Shown here one piece after another: positions 1 through 6,615 of a DNA stretch of 11,412 nucleotides. The position numbers and the translations under genes are program-made. Numbering within the stretch: the first letter of the stretch is position 1; the number at the start of each line of letters is the position of its first letter. The notes under the pieces were generated by a model. It made no database searches. It saw nothing but the letters and a program-made list of their open reading frames with translations, and was not told the origin of the DNA. Origin of the DNA: an uncultured Lachnospiraceae bacterium (GTDB lineage: Bacteria > Bacillota > Clostridia > Lachnospirales > Lachnospiraceae); the NCBI GenBank assembly GCA_947177515.1, contig CAMWUU010000073.1:1-11412 (forward strand). Direction: 5' to 3'.

Positions 1-1
1 G

Positions 2-496
2 CAGGGCTATGGGTACAATGTTGAGTTTTTGTATACGGAAATCGGGAAGATTCTTGGACTTGACCAGAAAACGGGGGTTATTATTATCGGTGCGGGCAAT
101 CTCGGGCAGGCGCTTGCCAATTATACGGATTTTGGCCGCAGCAATTTTTTTGTCCGTGGAATCTTTGATATTGATCCGCAAAAGATCGGAAGAAGCATCC
201 ATGGCATTGCCGTGCAGCCAATGGAGGAGGTCGGGGAGTTTTTGCGGGGACATGAAGTTAAGATAGCTGCGCTTACGATCCCGCGCGAAAATGCGGCGCG
301 TGTTGCGGCTGAGCTGGTTTCCTGCGGGATAAAGGCGTTCTGGAATTTCGCGCCGACGGACTTACATCTTCCGCCGGAGATTGTGTTGGAGAATGTCCAT
401 TTATCGGAAAGCCTGATGCGGCTTTCTTACAAGTTAAAATCGGCCTCAAAAAATCACGTAAGGCCGGATAGAGGAGATGAGAAAATTGAGGCGTAA
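2..496 (+). CDS. rex: Redox-sensing transcriptional repressor Rex (5'-truncated by window edge)
   Basis: Rex represses fermentation and respiration genes when NADH/NAD+ is low and leaves DNA when it binds NADH. The frame is open from the window edge (codon starting at base 2), so the N-terminal winged-helix DNA-binding domain (roughly 50 residues of a protein usually about 210 long) lies outside; 164 residues are visible. The visible part opens with QGYGYNV, then a Rossmann fold with GAGNLGQALANY as the dinucleotide-binding loop and FDIDPQKIG at the end of beta-2. Near the C-terminus are the family-typical GIKAFWNFAPTDL and the helix ESLMRLSYKL, which swaps between protomers in Rex dimers. 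The ATG at 29 is internal and not the real start. The 3' end overlaps the next gene by 20 bases. The promoter and any autoregulatory Rex site would be upstream of this window. Confidence 0.95.
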   Translation, partial: QGYGYNVEFLYTEIGKILGLDQKTGVIIIGAGNLGQALANYTDFGRSNFFVRGIFDIDPQKIGRSIHGIAVQPMEEVGEFLRGHEVKIAALTIPRENAARVAAELVSCGIKAFWNFAPTDLHLPPEIVLENVHLSESLMRLSYKLKSASKNHVRPDRGDEKIEA

Positions 497-1130
497 CAAG
501 AAATCGGATGATTTTTTAGAACTGGAGGAAGAACTCCTGCATTCCCTGCAAAATAAAAATGTCCCTCTTTTGATTTTAGATGAGAAATGGTTAGAAATTT
601 TTCCAGAACATTTGCAAAATGATGCAATACGCAAAAGTGTATCGGAATTGAACAATCTTTTAAAACAGCAGGGTCGGCAATTGGAAGAAATCAAGGGGAT
701 CAAGCGCTATAAGTCGCAGATGATGCAGGAGATCGTAGAAAATATGGGGGCGGACGAAACTGTCCTGGGACGGTTAAAGCAAAAAAAGATGGATAAAAAC
801 CAGAAAAAAATTCTGGAACTGAATGAGCAGCTCAAACAGACTGAGGACAGTCTTTCCGACCTTCCGTATCAGATCCGTCAGGCAAATGCGGAACTGGTGT
901 TAGAGAGCACACATGTCTGTTATGGGCGTTTCCGCGTCAATAAAGAGCGGATGCGGGAATTGGATGCACAGATTGCAGAACTGAAAGAGGAATTGAAAAT
1001 GCGGGTTCTGGAAAAACAGGAAAGGGAAATGCAGGATGGGAAGATGTATACCTACCTGCACTCGCTGTTGGGACCAAAGCTGATGGAAGAGCTTGACAAT
1101 AAGCTTTCTGGCGGGGATACAGAGGAATGA
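477..1130 (+). CDS. Coiled-coil protein of unknown function between rex and acpS
   Basis: I do not recognise a named family. The product is 217 residues, very rich in Lys, Glu, Gln and Leu, with no signal peptide or membrane segment, so probably cytoplasmic. A basic N-terminus (RKLRRNKK) and an acidic helix are followed by PLLILDEKW at about residues 30-38. Three long helical heptad-like stretches come next, at about 52-90, 100-142 and 154-188, the last containing ELDAQIAELKEELKMRVLEK. The C-terminal tail MYTYLHSLLGPKLMEELD looks like a separate helical motif. Start choice is uncertain: ATG 477 touches its own GAGGAG (471-476) with no spacer, whereas TTG 486 lies 9 bases beyond it and may be the true start. 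The frame overlaps rex by 20 bases and acpS by ATGA, implying coupled translation. It could be a scaffold or adaptor, but no function can be assigned. Confidence 0.85.
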   Translation: MRKLRRNKKSDDFLELEEELLHSLQNKNVPLLILDEKWLEIFPEHLQNDAIRKSVSELNNLLKQQGRQLEEIKGIKRYKSQMMQEIVENMGADETVLGRLKQKKMDKNQKKILELNEQLKQTEDSLSDLPYQIRQANAELVLESTHVCYGRFRVNKERMRELDAQIAELKEELKMRVLEKQEREMQDGKMYTYLHSLLGPKLMEELDNKLSGGDTEE

Positions 1131-1504
1131 TTGCGGGGATTGGGACGGATATTGTAAAGATTGGGCGGGTGAGCCGTGCATATGAAAAGAAATCCTTCCG
1201 CAACCGTGTCTACACGAAAAAGGAGCAGGCGTGGATTGGGGCGAAATCTTATAGGGCGGCGGATAATTGGGCGGCAAAGGAGGCTGTGGTAAAGGCGCTT
1301 GGGACAGGATTCGGCAAGATTGCCCCAGCGCAGGTTGAAGTATTGCGGGATGAGAAAGGAAAACCGTATGTCCTTTTGCACGGGCAGGCAAGGAGCCGGG
1401 CAAAGGAACTTGGGATCACAGTCTGCCATGTTTCCATATCAAATGAGCAGGAATATGCAGTGGCCTTTGTGGTGGCCGATGCGGAAAGGGCGGGGGAACA
1501 ATGA
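1127..1504 (+). CDS. acpS: Holo-[acyl-carrier-protein] synthase AcpS
   Basis: AcpS transfers the 4'-phosphopantetheine arm of coenzyme A to a serine of apo-ACP, making the carrier active for fatty-acid synthesis in the cytoplasm. The 125-residue length fits the trimeric bacterial AcpS type. The N-terminal GIGTDIV places the Mg2+-binding Asp at residue 8, and NWAAKEAVVKALGTG at about 47-61 is the second signature, with the metal-binding Glu at 52. HVSISNEQEYAVAFV is the typical C-terminal strand pair. The usual aromatic or Arg-Phe before AAKEA is Asn-Trp here, a minor variation. The start overlaps the previous stop as ATGA, and its own stop overlaps the following start in the same way, so it sits tightly inside the operon and is probably translated by coupling, since no well-spaced Shine-Dalgarno site is present. 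Confidence 0.97.
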   Translation: MIAGIGTDIVKIGRVSRAYEKKSFRNRVYTKKEQAWIGAKSYRAADNWAAKEAVVKALGTGFGKIAPAQVEVLRDEKGKPYVLLHGQARSRAKELGITVCHVSISNEQEYAVAFVVADAERAGEQ

Positions 1505-3189
1505 GGTATGTTGCGGATGCGGGGCAGATGAAGGAGATCGATAAAAGAACATCGGAGGAAATCGGTATCCCGCCCATTGTGTTGATGGAAAAGGCAGCAG
1601 AACGGATTGCGGGTGTGGCGGCTTTTATGCTTGGCCGGGCAGGGATGCCGGACGGGGTGGAAGCATATGGTGGGCAGGAAATTGAAAAATGGGAAAAACT
1701 GGGGACAGGACACTCCATAAATGGACTGCCCGCAGGGGATAATCTCCTTTCAGGAAAGCGGGTGCTTGTTGTATACGGTGCAGGAGGGAACGGGGGGGAT
1801 GCCGTGGCGGCAGCAAGGCTGTTGAAATTGAAAGGGGCATCCGTTTGCCTTTTAGCGGCGGACGAAAAGCCGCCAGGTACCCTGACGGGACAGGAACTTC
1901 TGGCCGCTAGATGGTGTGGGCTGGAACCATATGATTTTACGGAATATACAAAGACAGGCAAAAGACTGGATTTTTCGGCATATGATATAATACTGGACGG
2001 CATTTTTGGCATCGGGCTCTTGAGGGAAGTTAGAGGGGAGTATCTTACTTTAATGGAAGGGATCAATACTTCCGGTGTCCCAGTGCTCTGTATTGATATC
2101 CCATCGGGAATCCATGCGGGGACGGGGGAATGTCTTGGTGCTGCGGTAAAAGCAACCGTTACAGTAACATTCGGGGAGTATAAGGTGGGACAATTGCTCC
2201 ATCCTGGATCGTATTACTGCGGAAAGATATTCTTGGCGGATGCGGGGTTTGTGCCAAAGTTAAACCGCAGGGTGCTTACAGGGGGACAATACTGCTATCT
2301 GACATATGAGCCGGGGGATCTTTTGGGGCTGCTGCCAAAGCGGGTGCCGCGTTCCAACAAAGGAAGTTACGGCAAGGTTTTAATCTATGCGGGGTCGGCA
2401 TCCGTTACGGGGGCGGCATACCTAGCGGCGAGGGCGGCGTACCAGTGCGGTGTCGGGTTGGTGAAACTGCTCTCGCCGTCTGGGTGTGTGGATGTGGTGC
2501 GCAGGATGCTGCCAGAGGCGCTGTATGGGGTTGTGGAGAAAAGAGAGGAAGCAGATTTTTTCAGGCGGGAAGTCGCGTGGGCGGATGCCGTGCTTGCCGG
2601 ACCCGGAATCGGGACCGGTGGGGATGCAGGAGAAAATATGGCGCGGTTGATTGCCGCAGTTAAGGCAGAAAAAAAGCCGCTGGTGCTCGATGCGGACGCG
2701 ATAAATCTCTTAGCGGCAGAAGCGGATATGGTATGTGCACCAACTGGCGGCATACAGGAGCGCCTTTCCTATCTGGCGCATCAACTGCCGGAATATACCA
2801 TCCTCACCCCGCATCCAAAGGAACTTTCCCGGCTGACAGGGCTTGCGGTCGGGGAGATTACGCAGCATTTTATGGATACGGCAAAACGGTGTACAAAGAA
2901 CAATAAACTAATTTTTGTGTTGAAGGACGCACATACACTGGTTGCATGTGGGAATGAAATCTATATCAACCGCTCCGGATGTGACGGTATGGCAACCGGT
3001 GGGAGCGGGGATGTGCTTGCAGGAATAATCGCGGGTCTTTGCGTGGGGGAAGAGGCGTTTGCTGCCGCTAGGATGGGGGTTTTTTTGCACGGGCTTGCCG
3101 GGGAATGGGCACAGGAAAAATATGGAAGCCGCGCGATGCTGGCAGGGGATCTGTTAGATGGGATGCGCTGCTGCCTGGCCGGGGAATAA
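1501..3189 (+). CDS. nnrD: Bifunctional NAD(P)HX epimerase / ADP(ATP)-dependent NAD(P)HX dehydratase
   Basis: This two-domain enzyme repairs hydrated NADH and NADPH: the N-terminal YjeF_N domain interconverts R and S hydrates, and the C-terminal ribokinase-like domain dehydrates the S form using a nucleotide. At 562 residues it is somewhat longer than typical fusions (about 500), with an extra Gly/Glu-rich stretch around residues 45-85. The epimerase half shows GAGGNGGDA at 93-101 (the usual core is GNNGGDG) and a later DIPSGIHAGTG. The dehydratase half starts near GSYGKVLIYAGS (288) and contains AGPGIGTG (366-373), VLDADAINLL, ILTPHPKELSRL and GMATGGSGDVLAGI, with the probable catalytic Asp at 504. 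The start overlaps acpS as ATGA and is preceded by GGGGGA. Lying downstream of rex, it fits a redox-cofactor maintenance role. Also called nnrE-nnrD, yjeF or ydcC-like. Confidence 0.95.
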   Translation: MRYVADAGQMKEIDKRTSEEIGIPPIVLMEKAAERIAGVAAFMLGRAGMPDGVEAYGGQEIEKWEKLGTGHSINGLPAGDNLLSGKRVLVVYGAGGNGGDAVAAARLLKLKGASVCLLAADEKPPGTLTGQELLAARWCGLEPYDFTEYTKTGKRLDFSAYDIILDGIFGIGLLREVRGEYLTLMEGINTSGVPVLCIDIPSGIHAGTGECLGAAVKATVTVTFGEYKVGQLLHPGSYYCGKIFLADAGFVPKLNRRVLTGGQYCYLTYEPGDLLGLLPKRVPRSNKGSYGKVLIYAGSASVTGAAYLAARAAYQCGVGLVKLLSPSGCVDVVRRMLPEALYGVVEKREEADFFRREVAWADAVLAGPGIGTGGDAGENMARLIAAVKAEKKPLVLDADAINLLAAEADMVCAPTGGIQERLSYLAHQLPEYTILTPHPKELSRLTGLAVGEITQHFMDTAKRCTKNNKLIFVLKDAHTLVACGNEIYINRSGCDGMATGGSGDVLAGIIAGLCVGEEAFAAARMGVFLHGLAGEWAQEKYGSRAMLAGDLLDGMRCCLAGE

Positions 3190-3223
3190 AGAAAATAAGG
3201 GGTTGCGGAAAGAAGACAATAAT

Positions 3224-4426
3224 ATGGTAGAGATGGAATACAGAAAAAACTATTACAGGGTCTATGCAAAAATTAACTTGGATGCTTTGTGCAGCAATAT
3301 AATAAACATAAGAAAGCTTGTAAGACCGCAGACAAAAATTATGGCAGTGATCAAAGCGGACGGTTACGGGCATGGTGCGGTGCCGATTGCCCGCGCGTTC
3401 GATCAACTGGATGTGGGAGGGGAGTGTGTTGTGGCATCATACGGTGTCGCCATAGTGGAAGAGGGTATTGAGCTGCGGCGGGCGGGGATTACAAAGCCCA
3501 TTTTAGTACTTGGCTATACCCCGCCCGAACTTGTGGCGAAAGCGGTGCAAAATGATATTACACTGACAGTTTTTGAATATTCCCTGGCAGAAAAAATCAG
3601 CAGGGAGGCGGTGGCGCAGGGGCGTGTTGCCGCGATACATATAAAAGTTGATACCGGGATGGGACGGATCGGTTATGCAGGGACAAAGGAGGATGCCAGG
3701 GAGGTTGCACAGATTATGGAGCTTCCCGGTATAAGGATTGAGGGACTGTTTTCCCATATGGCATGCGCGGATGAAGCCGACAAGTCCAAAGCTTACCGGC
3801 AGTGTGAGCGCTTTATGCAATTTGCGGATCTCCTATTAAAGCAAGGGGTACAGATTCCAGTAAAACACATAGCAAATAGCGCGGGTATTATCGATATGCC
3901 AAAAGTTCAGTTTGATATGGTGCGCAGCGGGATATCAACCTACGGACTGTATCCATCCGGGGAAGTGGATTTTTCCGTACTTAATTTAAAACCTGCGATG
4001 GAGTTAGTCAGCCATATTTCATTTATAAAACAGGTGGGGGAGGGATATCCCGTCGGTTATGGAAGCACCTTTGTCACAGATAGCCCGACGGTTATTGCCA
4101 CCATACCGGTCGGTTATGCGGATGGCTACCCACGCGCTCTCTCAAACACGGGGAGAGTACTGGTTGCCGGGCAATATGCCCCGATTTTGGGTCGTATCTG
4201 TATGGATCAGTTTATGGTGGATGTGACCCATATCCCGCAGGCAAAACAGGGGGAGCCAGTCACATTAATCGGGCGCGATAAGGAAGGCTGTATTACAGTC
4301 GAGGAGGTAGCAAAACTGGCAGGCTCCTTTAACTACGAATTGATCTGTGGTATTTCAAAGCGTGTGCCGCGCATTTATTTTAAGCGAGGGAAACCAGTCA
4401 GGATACTGACGGAATTTGCTGGGTAA
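3224..4426 (+). CDS. alr: Alanine racemase
   Basis: Alr is a PLP-dependent fold-III enzyme that interconverts L- and D-alanine, supplying D-Ala for peptidoglycan. From ATG 3224 it is 400 residues, a normal length. AVIKADGYGHG carries the PLP-binding Lys44, KVDTGMGRIG and HIANSAG are barrel motifs, SGISTYGLYPS leads to the C-terminal domain, VGYADGYPR carries the catalytic Tyr298 contributed by the partner subunit, and GRICMDQFMVDVT and GISKRVPRIYF close the protein. An in-frame ATG at 3158 overlaps the previous gene but would add 22 residues unlike the family. ATG 3224 is preceded by a purine-rich GGAAAGAAG and matches the usual distance to the YRVYAKINLDAL motif. ATG 3233 is a lesser alternative. 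The gap to the preceding gene is 34 bases, so it is probably part of the same operon. Confidence 0.97.
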   Translation: MVEMEYRKNYYRVYAKINLDALCSNIINIRKLVRPQTKIMAVIKADGYGHGAVPIARAFDQLDVGGECVVASYGVAIVEEGIELRRAGITKPILVLGYTPPELVAKAVQNDITLTVFEYSLAEKISREAVAQGRVAAIHIKVDTGMGRIGYAGTKEDAREVAQIMELPGIRIEGLFSHMACADEADKSKAYRQCERFMQFADLLLKQGVQIPVKHIANSAGIIDMPKVQFDMVRSGISTYGLYPSGEVDFSVLNLKPAMELVSHISFIKQVGEGYPVGYGSTFVTDSPTVIATIPVGYADGYPRALSNTGRVLVAGQYAPILGRICMDQFMVDVTHIPQAKQGEPVTLIGRDKEGCITVEEVAKLAGSFNYELICGISKRVPRIYFKRGKPVRILTEFAG

Positions 4427-4606
4427 ACTTCCCCTGGTGCAGCTTAGTTATGCCACCTTTGTGGTGTATGGGTTACACGGCGGGAAGGGGAACCGTAAAA
4501 GAAAACAATAACGCAAAATTTACACTCTGTTGTATAAGGGAACAAAATTCAGGAAATAATGGTAATAAATGTAATCCGGAATTTAGTAAATGGAGAGTGA
4601 ATTATT
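4427..4606 (+). other. alr-mazF intergenic region with weak nested RNA structure
   Basis: This 180-base gap holds a long-range inverted repeat, TTCCCC (4429-4434) with GGGGAA (4487-4492), enclosing a small hairpin at about 4450-4467 (ATGCCAC, loop CTTT, GTGGTGT, two G-U pairs). No U-tract follows, so it is not a convincing intrinsic terminator, and no known riboswitch was recognised. Further on, the sequence is A/T-rich with a possible -10 (TATAAG, 4533-4538) but no -35 at proper distance. A 55-codon open frame (4450-4617) exists but lacks a ribosome-binding site. The gap is shorter than a typical ndoAI/mazE antitoxin gene (about 280 bases). It may therefore hold an independent promoter or an RNA element for mazF, but the sequence does not settle this. 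Confidence 0.4.
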
Positions 4607-4954
4607 GTGATAATTAAGCGTGGCGACATATTTTATGCAGATTTAAGGCCGGTGGTCGGATCAGAACAGGGAGGGGTTAGACCGGTGCTTATTGTACAGA
4701 ACGATACTGGAAACAAACACAGCCCGACAGTGATCTGCGCGGCGATTACATCAAAGATGAACAAGGCGAAACTGCCAACCCATGTGGAAATTGCAGCGGA
4801 TAAATACGGGGTTGTCAAGGATTCCGTCATTTTGCTTGAGCAGGTGAGGACAATTGACAAATCAAGATTAAAAGAAAAAGTATGCCACCTGGACCAGGAG
4901 ATCTTAAAGCGGATTGATCATGCACTCTGCGTTAGCTTTGCGCTTGATACATAG
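4607..4954 (+). CDS. ndoA: MazF/NdoA-type mRNA endoribonuclease toxin
   Basis: The product is a 115-residue PemK/MazF-family RNase that cuts single-stranded mRNA at short motifs; B. subtilis NdoA, its evident close relative, cuts at UACAU. The sequence opens MIIKRGDIFYADLRPVVGSE, followed by GGVRPVLIVQND and AAITSKM. Arg25 and Thr48, the residues known to matter for NdoA catalysis, are both in place, and PTHVEI and DSVILLEQVRTIDK are also conserved. The start is GTG 4607, with GGAGAG at 4592-4597 giving a 9-base spacer. It lies downstream of alr as in Bacillus, but the cognate ribbon-helix-helix antitoxin gene that sits between alr and the toxin there is not recognisable here. All known active-site features are intact, so this looks like a functional toxin, not a decayed one. 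A CNNM-type gene follows 44 bases later. Confidence 0.95.
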   Translation: MIIKRGDIFYADLRPVVGSEQGGVRPVLIVQNDTGNKHSPTVICAAITSKMNKAKLPTHVEIAADKYGVVKDSVILLEQVRTIDKSRLKEKVCHLDQEILKRIDHALCVSFALDT

Positions 4955-4998
4955 TCCGGGAAAAAACCGCGCAAAGCGGTATATGAGCGGAAGGAGAA

Positions 4999-6375
4999 AT
5001 GAGATTTATGGACGGTCATCCCATACGAGGGCTGATAAGTGTGCTGCTGCTTTTGTGCCTGAATGCACTGGTAGCGGCGGCGGAGGAAGCATTTGGAAAT
5101 GTGAACGGGGGTAGTGTGGAACACCGGGTACAGGAGGGGGATCGGCGTGCAGTGCGCCTGAAAAAACTTCTTGACACACCGCATTATTACCGGAATGTAA
5201 TTGAGATTACGGTAACATCGACAAGCCTGCTTGCAGGGATGCTGTACGCATTCAGCATCTATGGATGGATTAGAAGGCTGATCCTGCCAGCAGTTTCGGC
5301 GGGGGAGGAAGTTTTAGTTATCCCGTTAGCAGCGGCCATGGTTTTTGTCACCATATTTTTGATTTATTTAATGGTGTTGTTTAGTATTCTTGTCCCAAAG
5401 AAAATAGCGGGTAAGCTTGGGGAGCGGGCAGCCTATGCCCTTGCTCCGGCCATTTTGCTGCTTTATCGGCTCCTGTCGCCGGTTGTCTTCCTGCTTGAAA
5501 AAAATTCGAATTTCCTGCTTAGAATTTTCGGGTTCAGCAAAATAAAGGCGGAGGAAAATGTAACGGAGGAAGAGATTATTTCCATTGTAAATGAAGGGCA
5601 CGAGCAGGGGGTACTGGAAGCAGGGGAAGTGGAAATGATTTCAAATATCATTGAATTTGATGAGAAAGAAGCAAAGGATGTAATGACACACAGAAAGCGC
5701 ATGGTGGCGATCCAGGCGGATACCAGTATAGAGGATGCCCTTAATTTTATGTTAAGCGAACCGTTTTCGCGTTTTCCTCTCTACGGTGAGAATGTGGATG
5801 ACATTATCGGCGTTCTGCATGTAAAGGATGTTATGAATTACTATACCGATGGGAAGCTGCGGAAGCGGCCGCTTGTGGAGGCAGCGCACACGCCTTATTT
5901 CGTGCCTGACACGCAGGATCTGGATGTTTTGTTCCGCGCGATGCAGGAGGAGAAAATACATATGGCGATTGTTGCCGACGAATATGGGCAGACAGCGGGA
6001 CTAGTGACCATGGAGGATATTTTGGAGGAAATCGTCGGCGACATTAAGGACGAGTATGATAAAGAGGAAGAACTGATCAAAACGGAGGGGGATGGAAGCT
6101 TTGTTGTCAGCGGCGAAGCACCACTCTCAGAACTTAGCGAGGAAACGGGGATTAAGATCCGAAAGGAGGATGAGGAAAGTTTTGATACCCTGAATGGCCT
6201 GCTGGTTTCACTGCTCGACCATATCCCGCAGGATGATGAGGTATTTTCCGTGGAATACGAAGGGTTTTGCTTTGATTCCGTGGCAACTAGGGCACGCATG
6301 ATCCGACGTGTGAAAATGAGGAGGCTTTTAGGGAGCGCTGTATCAGAAGAGGGGGAAGAAACAGAAAAACCTTAG
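4999..6375 (+). CDS. CNNM/CBS-pair/CorC_HlyC membrane protein (hemolysin C / TlyC family)
   Basis: The family is linked to Mg2+/divalent cation transport (CorC/CNNM, e.g. MpfA in Gram-positives); older 'hemolysin' names are misleading. At 458 residues it has the complete architecture: a DUF21/CNNM membrane domain with segments at about 9-28, 68-88, 105-132 and 145-167; two CBS domains at about 227-285 and 292-347 (MTHRKRMVAI, IGVLHVKDVM, VADEYGQTAGLVTMEDILEEIVGDI); then a CorC_HlyC domain at about 365-440. The membrane domain is divergent: NALVAAAEEAF is recognisable, but the common Gly-Glu-x-x-Pro-Lys reads Ser-Ile-Leu-Val-Pro-Lys (129-134), and the Asn-rich stretch around residue 70-80 reads VTSTSLLAG. 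The start is ambiguous: AAGGAG (4991-4996) is 2 bases from ATG 4999 but 11 from in-frame ATG 5008, which may be the real start. The stop codon lies in a terminator stem. Confidence 0.93.
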   Translation: MRFMDGHPIRGLISVLLLLCLNALVAAAEEAFGNVNGGSVEHRVQEGDRRAVRLKKLLDTPHYYRNVIEITVTSTSLLAGMLYAFSIYGWIRRLILPAVSAGEEVLVIPLAAAMVFVTIFLIYLMVLFSILVPKKIAGKLGERAAYALAPAILLLYRLLSPVVFLLEKNSNFLLRIFGFSKIKAEENVTEEEIISIVNEGHEQGVLEAGEVEMISNIIEFDEKEAKDVMTHRKRMVAIQADTSIEDALNFMLSEPFSRFPLYGENVDDIIGVLHVKDVMNYYTDGKLRKRPLVEAAHTPYFVPDTQDLDVLFRAMQEEKIHMAIVADEYGQTAGLVTMEDILEEIVGDIKDEYDKEEELIKTEGDGSFVVSGEAPLSELSEETGIKIRKEDEESFDTLNGLLVSLLDHIPQDDEVFSVEYEGFCFDSVATRARMIRRVKMRRLLGSAVSEEGEETEKP

Positions 6376-6393
6376 CGGATGCTAAGGTTTTTT
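6365..6393 (+). terminator. Rho-independent terminator overlapping the CNNM gene stop codon
   Basis: CCTTAGC (6370-6376), loop GGAT, and GCTAAGG (6381-6387) form a perfect 7-bp stem, extended to 12 pairs by A/T pairs with the flanking A-run and followed by six T residues. The TAG stop (6373-6375) is in the ascending arm. The A-run before the stem gives a U-tract on the opposite strand as well, so it could work in both directions. It closes the rex-to-CNNM block. Confidence 0.92.
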
Positions 6394-6419
6394 GCTATAT
6401 AAATAGGGAGGAGGAGAGT

Positions 6420-6615
6420 ATGAAAAAGAAAAAAACCATTTCTTAACTCTGTGAATAGTATAAGCCGAAAATATGAGCAAATTATGAATTCAAAGATAAC
6501 AGTTTGTGAACATTTCATGTCAATACTAGGACAGGAAAGCGGATTGTTTGATCCGCCCGGAGTTGTTAACAAGGAGGGAAAATGCGGATTACTATTTTAT
6601 GTGTCGGGAAAATAA
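6420..6615 (+). pseudogene. Possible frameshifted small reading frame with a strong ribosome-binding site
   Basis: GGAGGAGGAGAG (6407-6418) is followed immediately by ATG 6420, but that frame ends after 8 codons (MKKKKTIS, stop 6444-6446). The coding start runs through seven consecutive A bases (6429-6435). If one A is skipped there, the frame stays open for about 60 more codons to a TAA at 6613-6615. It then includes SRKYEQIMNSKITVCEHFM and LFDPPGVVNKEGK and overlaps the rlmH start by 34 bases. The in-frame ATG at 6484 would give a 43-residue version, but without an obvious ribosome-binding site. Possible readings are a single-base indel (real or from sequencing), slippage or phase variation at the A-run, or a non-coding leader. 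I do not recognise the protein. Confidence 0.35.
6539..6556 (+). other. Small hairpin upstream of the rlmH ribosome-binding site
   Basis: GCGGAT (6539-6544), loop TGTTTG, and ATCCGC (6551-6556) form a perfect 6-bp stem. No T-run follows. A 10-bp palindrome TTGTTAACAA (6563-6572) lies between it and the AAGGAGG of rlmH. This could modulate translation or mRNA stability, or be chance; no protein-binding site was identified. Confidence 0.3.

Noticed and set aside
3158..3223. Earlier in-frame ATG for alanine racemase, overlapping the upstream gene
   Set aside because: It adds 22 residues not found in the family; ATG 3224 gives a standard N-terminus and has its own purine-rich site.
4450..4617. 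55-codon open frame overlapping the mazF start, considered as an antitoxin gene
   Set aside because: No ribosome-binding site, Asn/Cys-rich composition and no ribbon-helix-helix or AbrB-like pattern. Not annotated as a gene, but kept in the toxin finding as something to test.
4966..4980. ACCGC-GCAAA-GCGGT hairpin between mazF and the CNNM-type gene, considered as a terminator
   Set aside because: A 5-bp stem with no following T-run on the plus strand; the genes are only 44 bases apart and probably co-transcribed.
6504..6521. TTGTGAA (6504-6510) followed by TTCATGT, resembling a Rex operator
   Set aside because: Only one half-site fits; the second half matches poorly and the spacer is wrong for the 18-bp Rex consensus.
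6563..6572. Perfect palindrome TTGTTAACAA before rlmH, another Rex-like look
   Set aside because: Rex sites need a spacer between half-sites; a 10-base palindrome directly abutting the ribosome-binding site is easily chance.
6372..6572. 66-codon minus-strand open frame after the CNNM-type gene
   Set aside because: It begins in the rlmH leader, ends within the terminator, has no ribosome-binding site and is the mirror of the frameshifted plus-strand frame.
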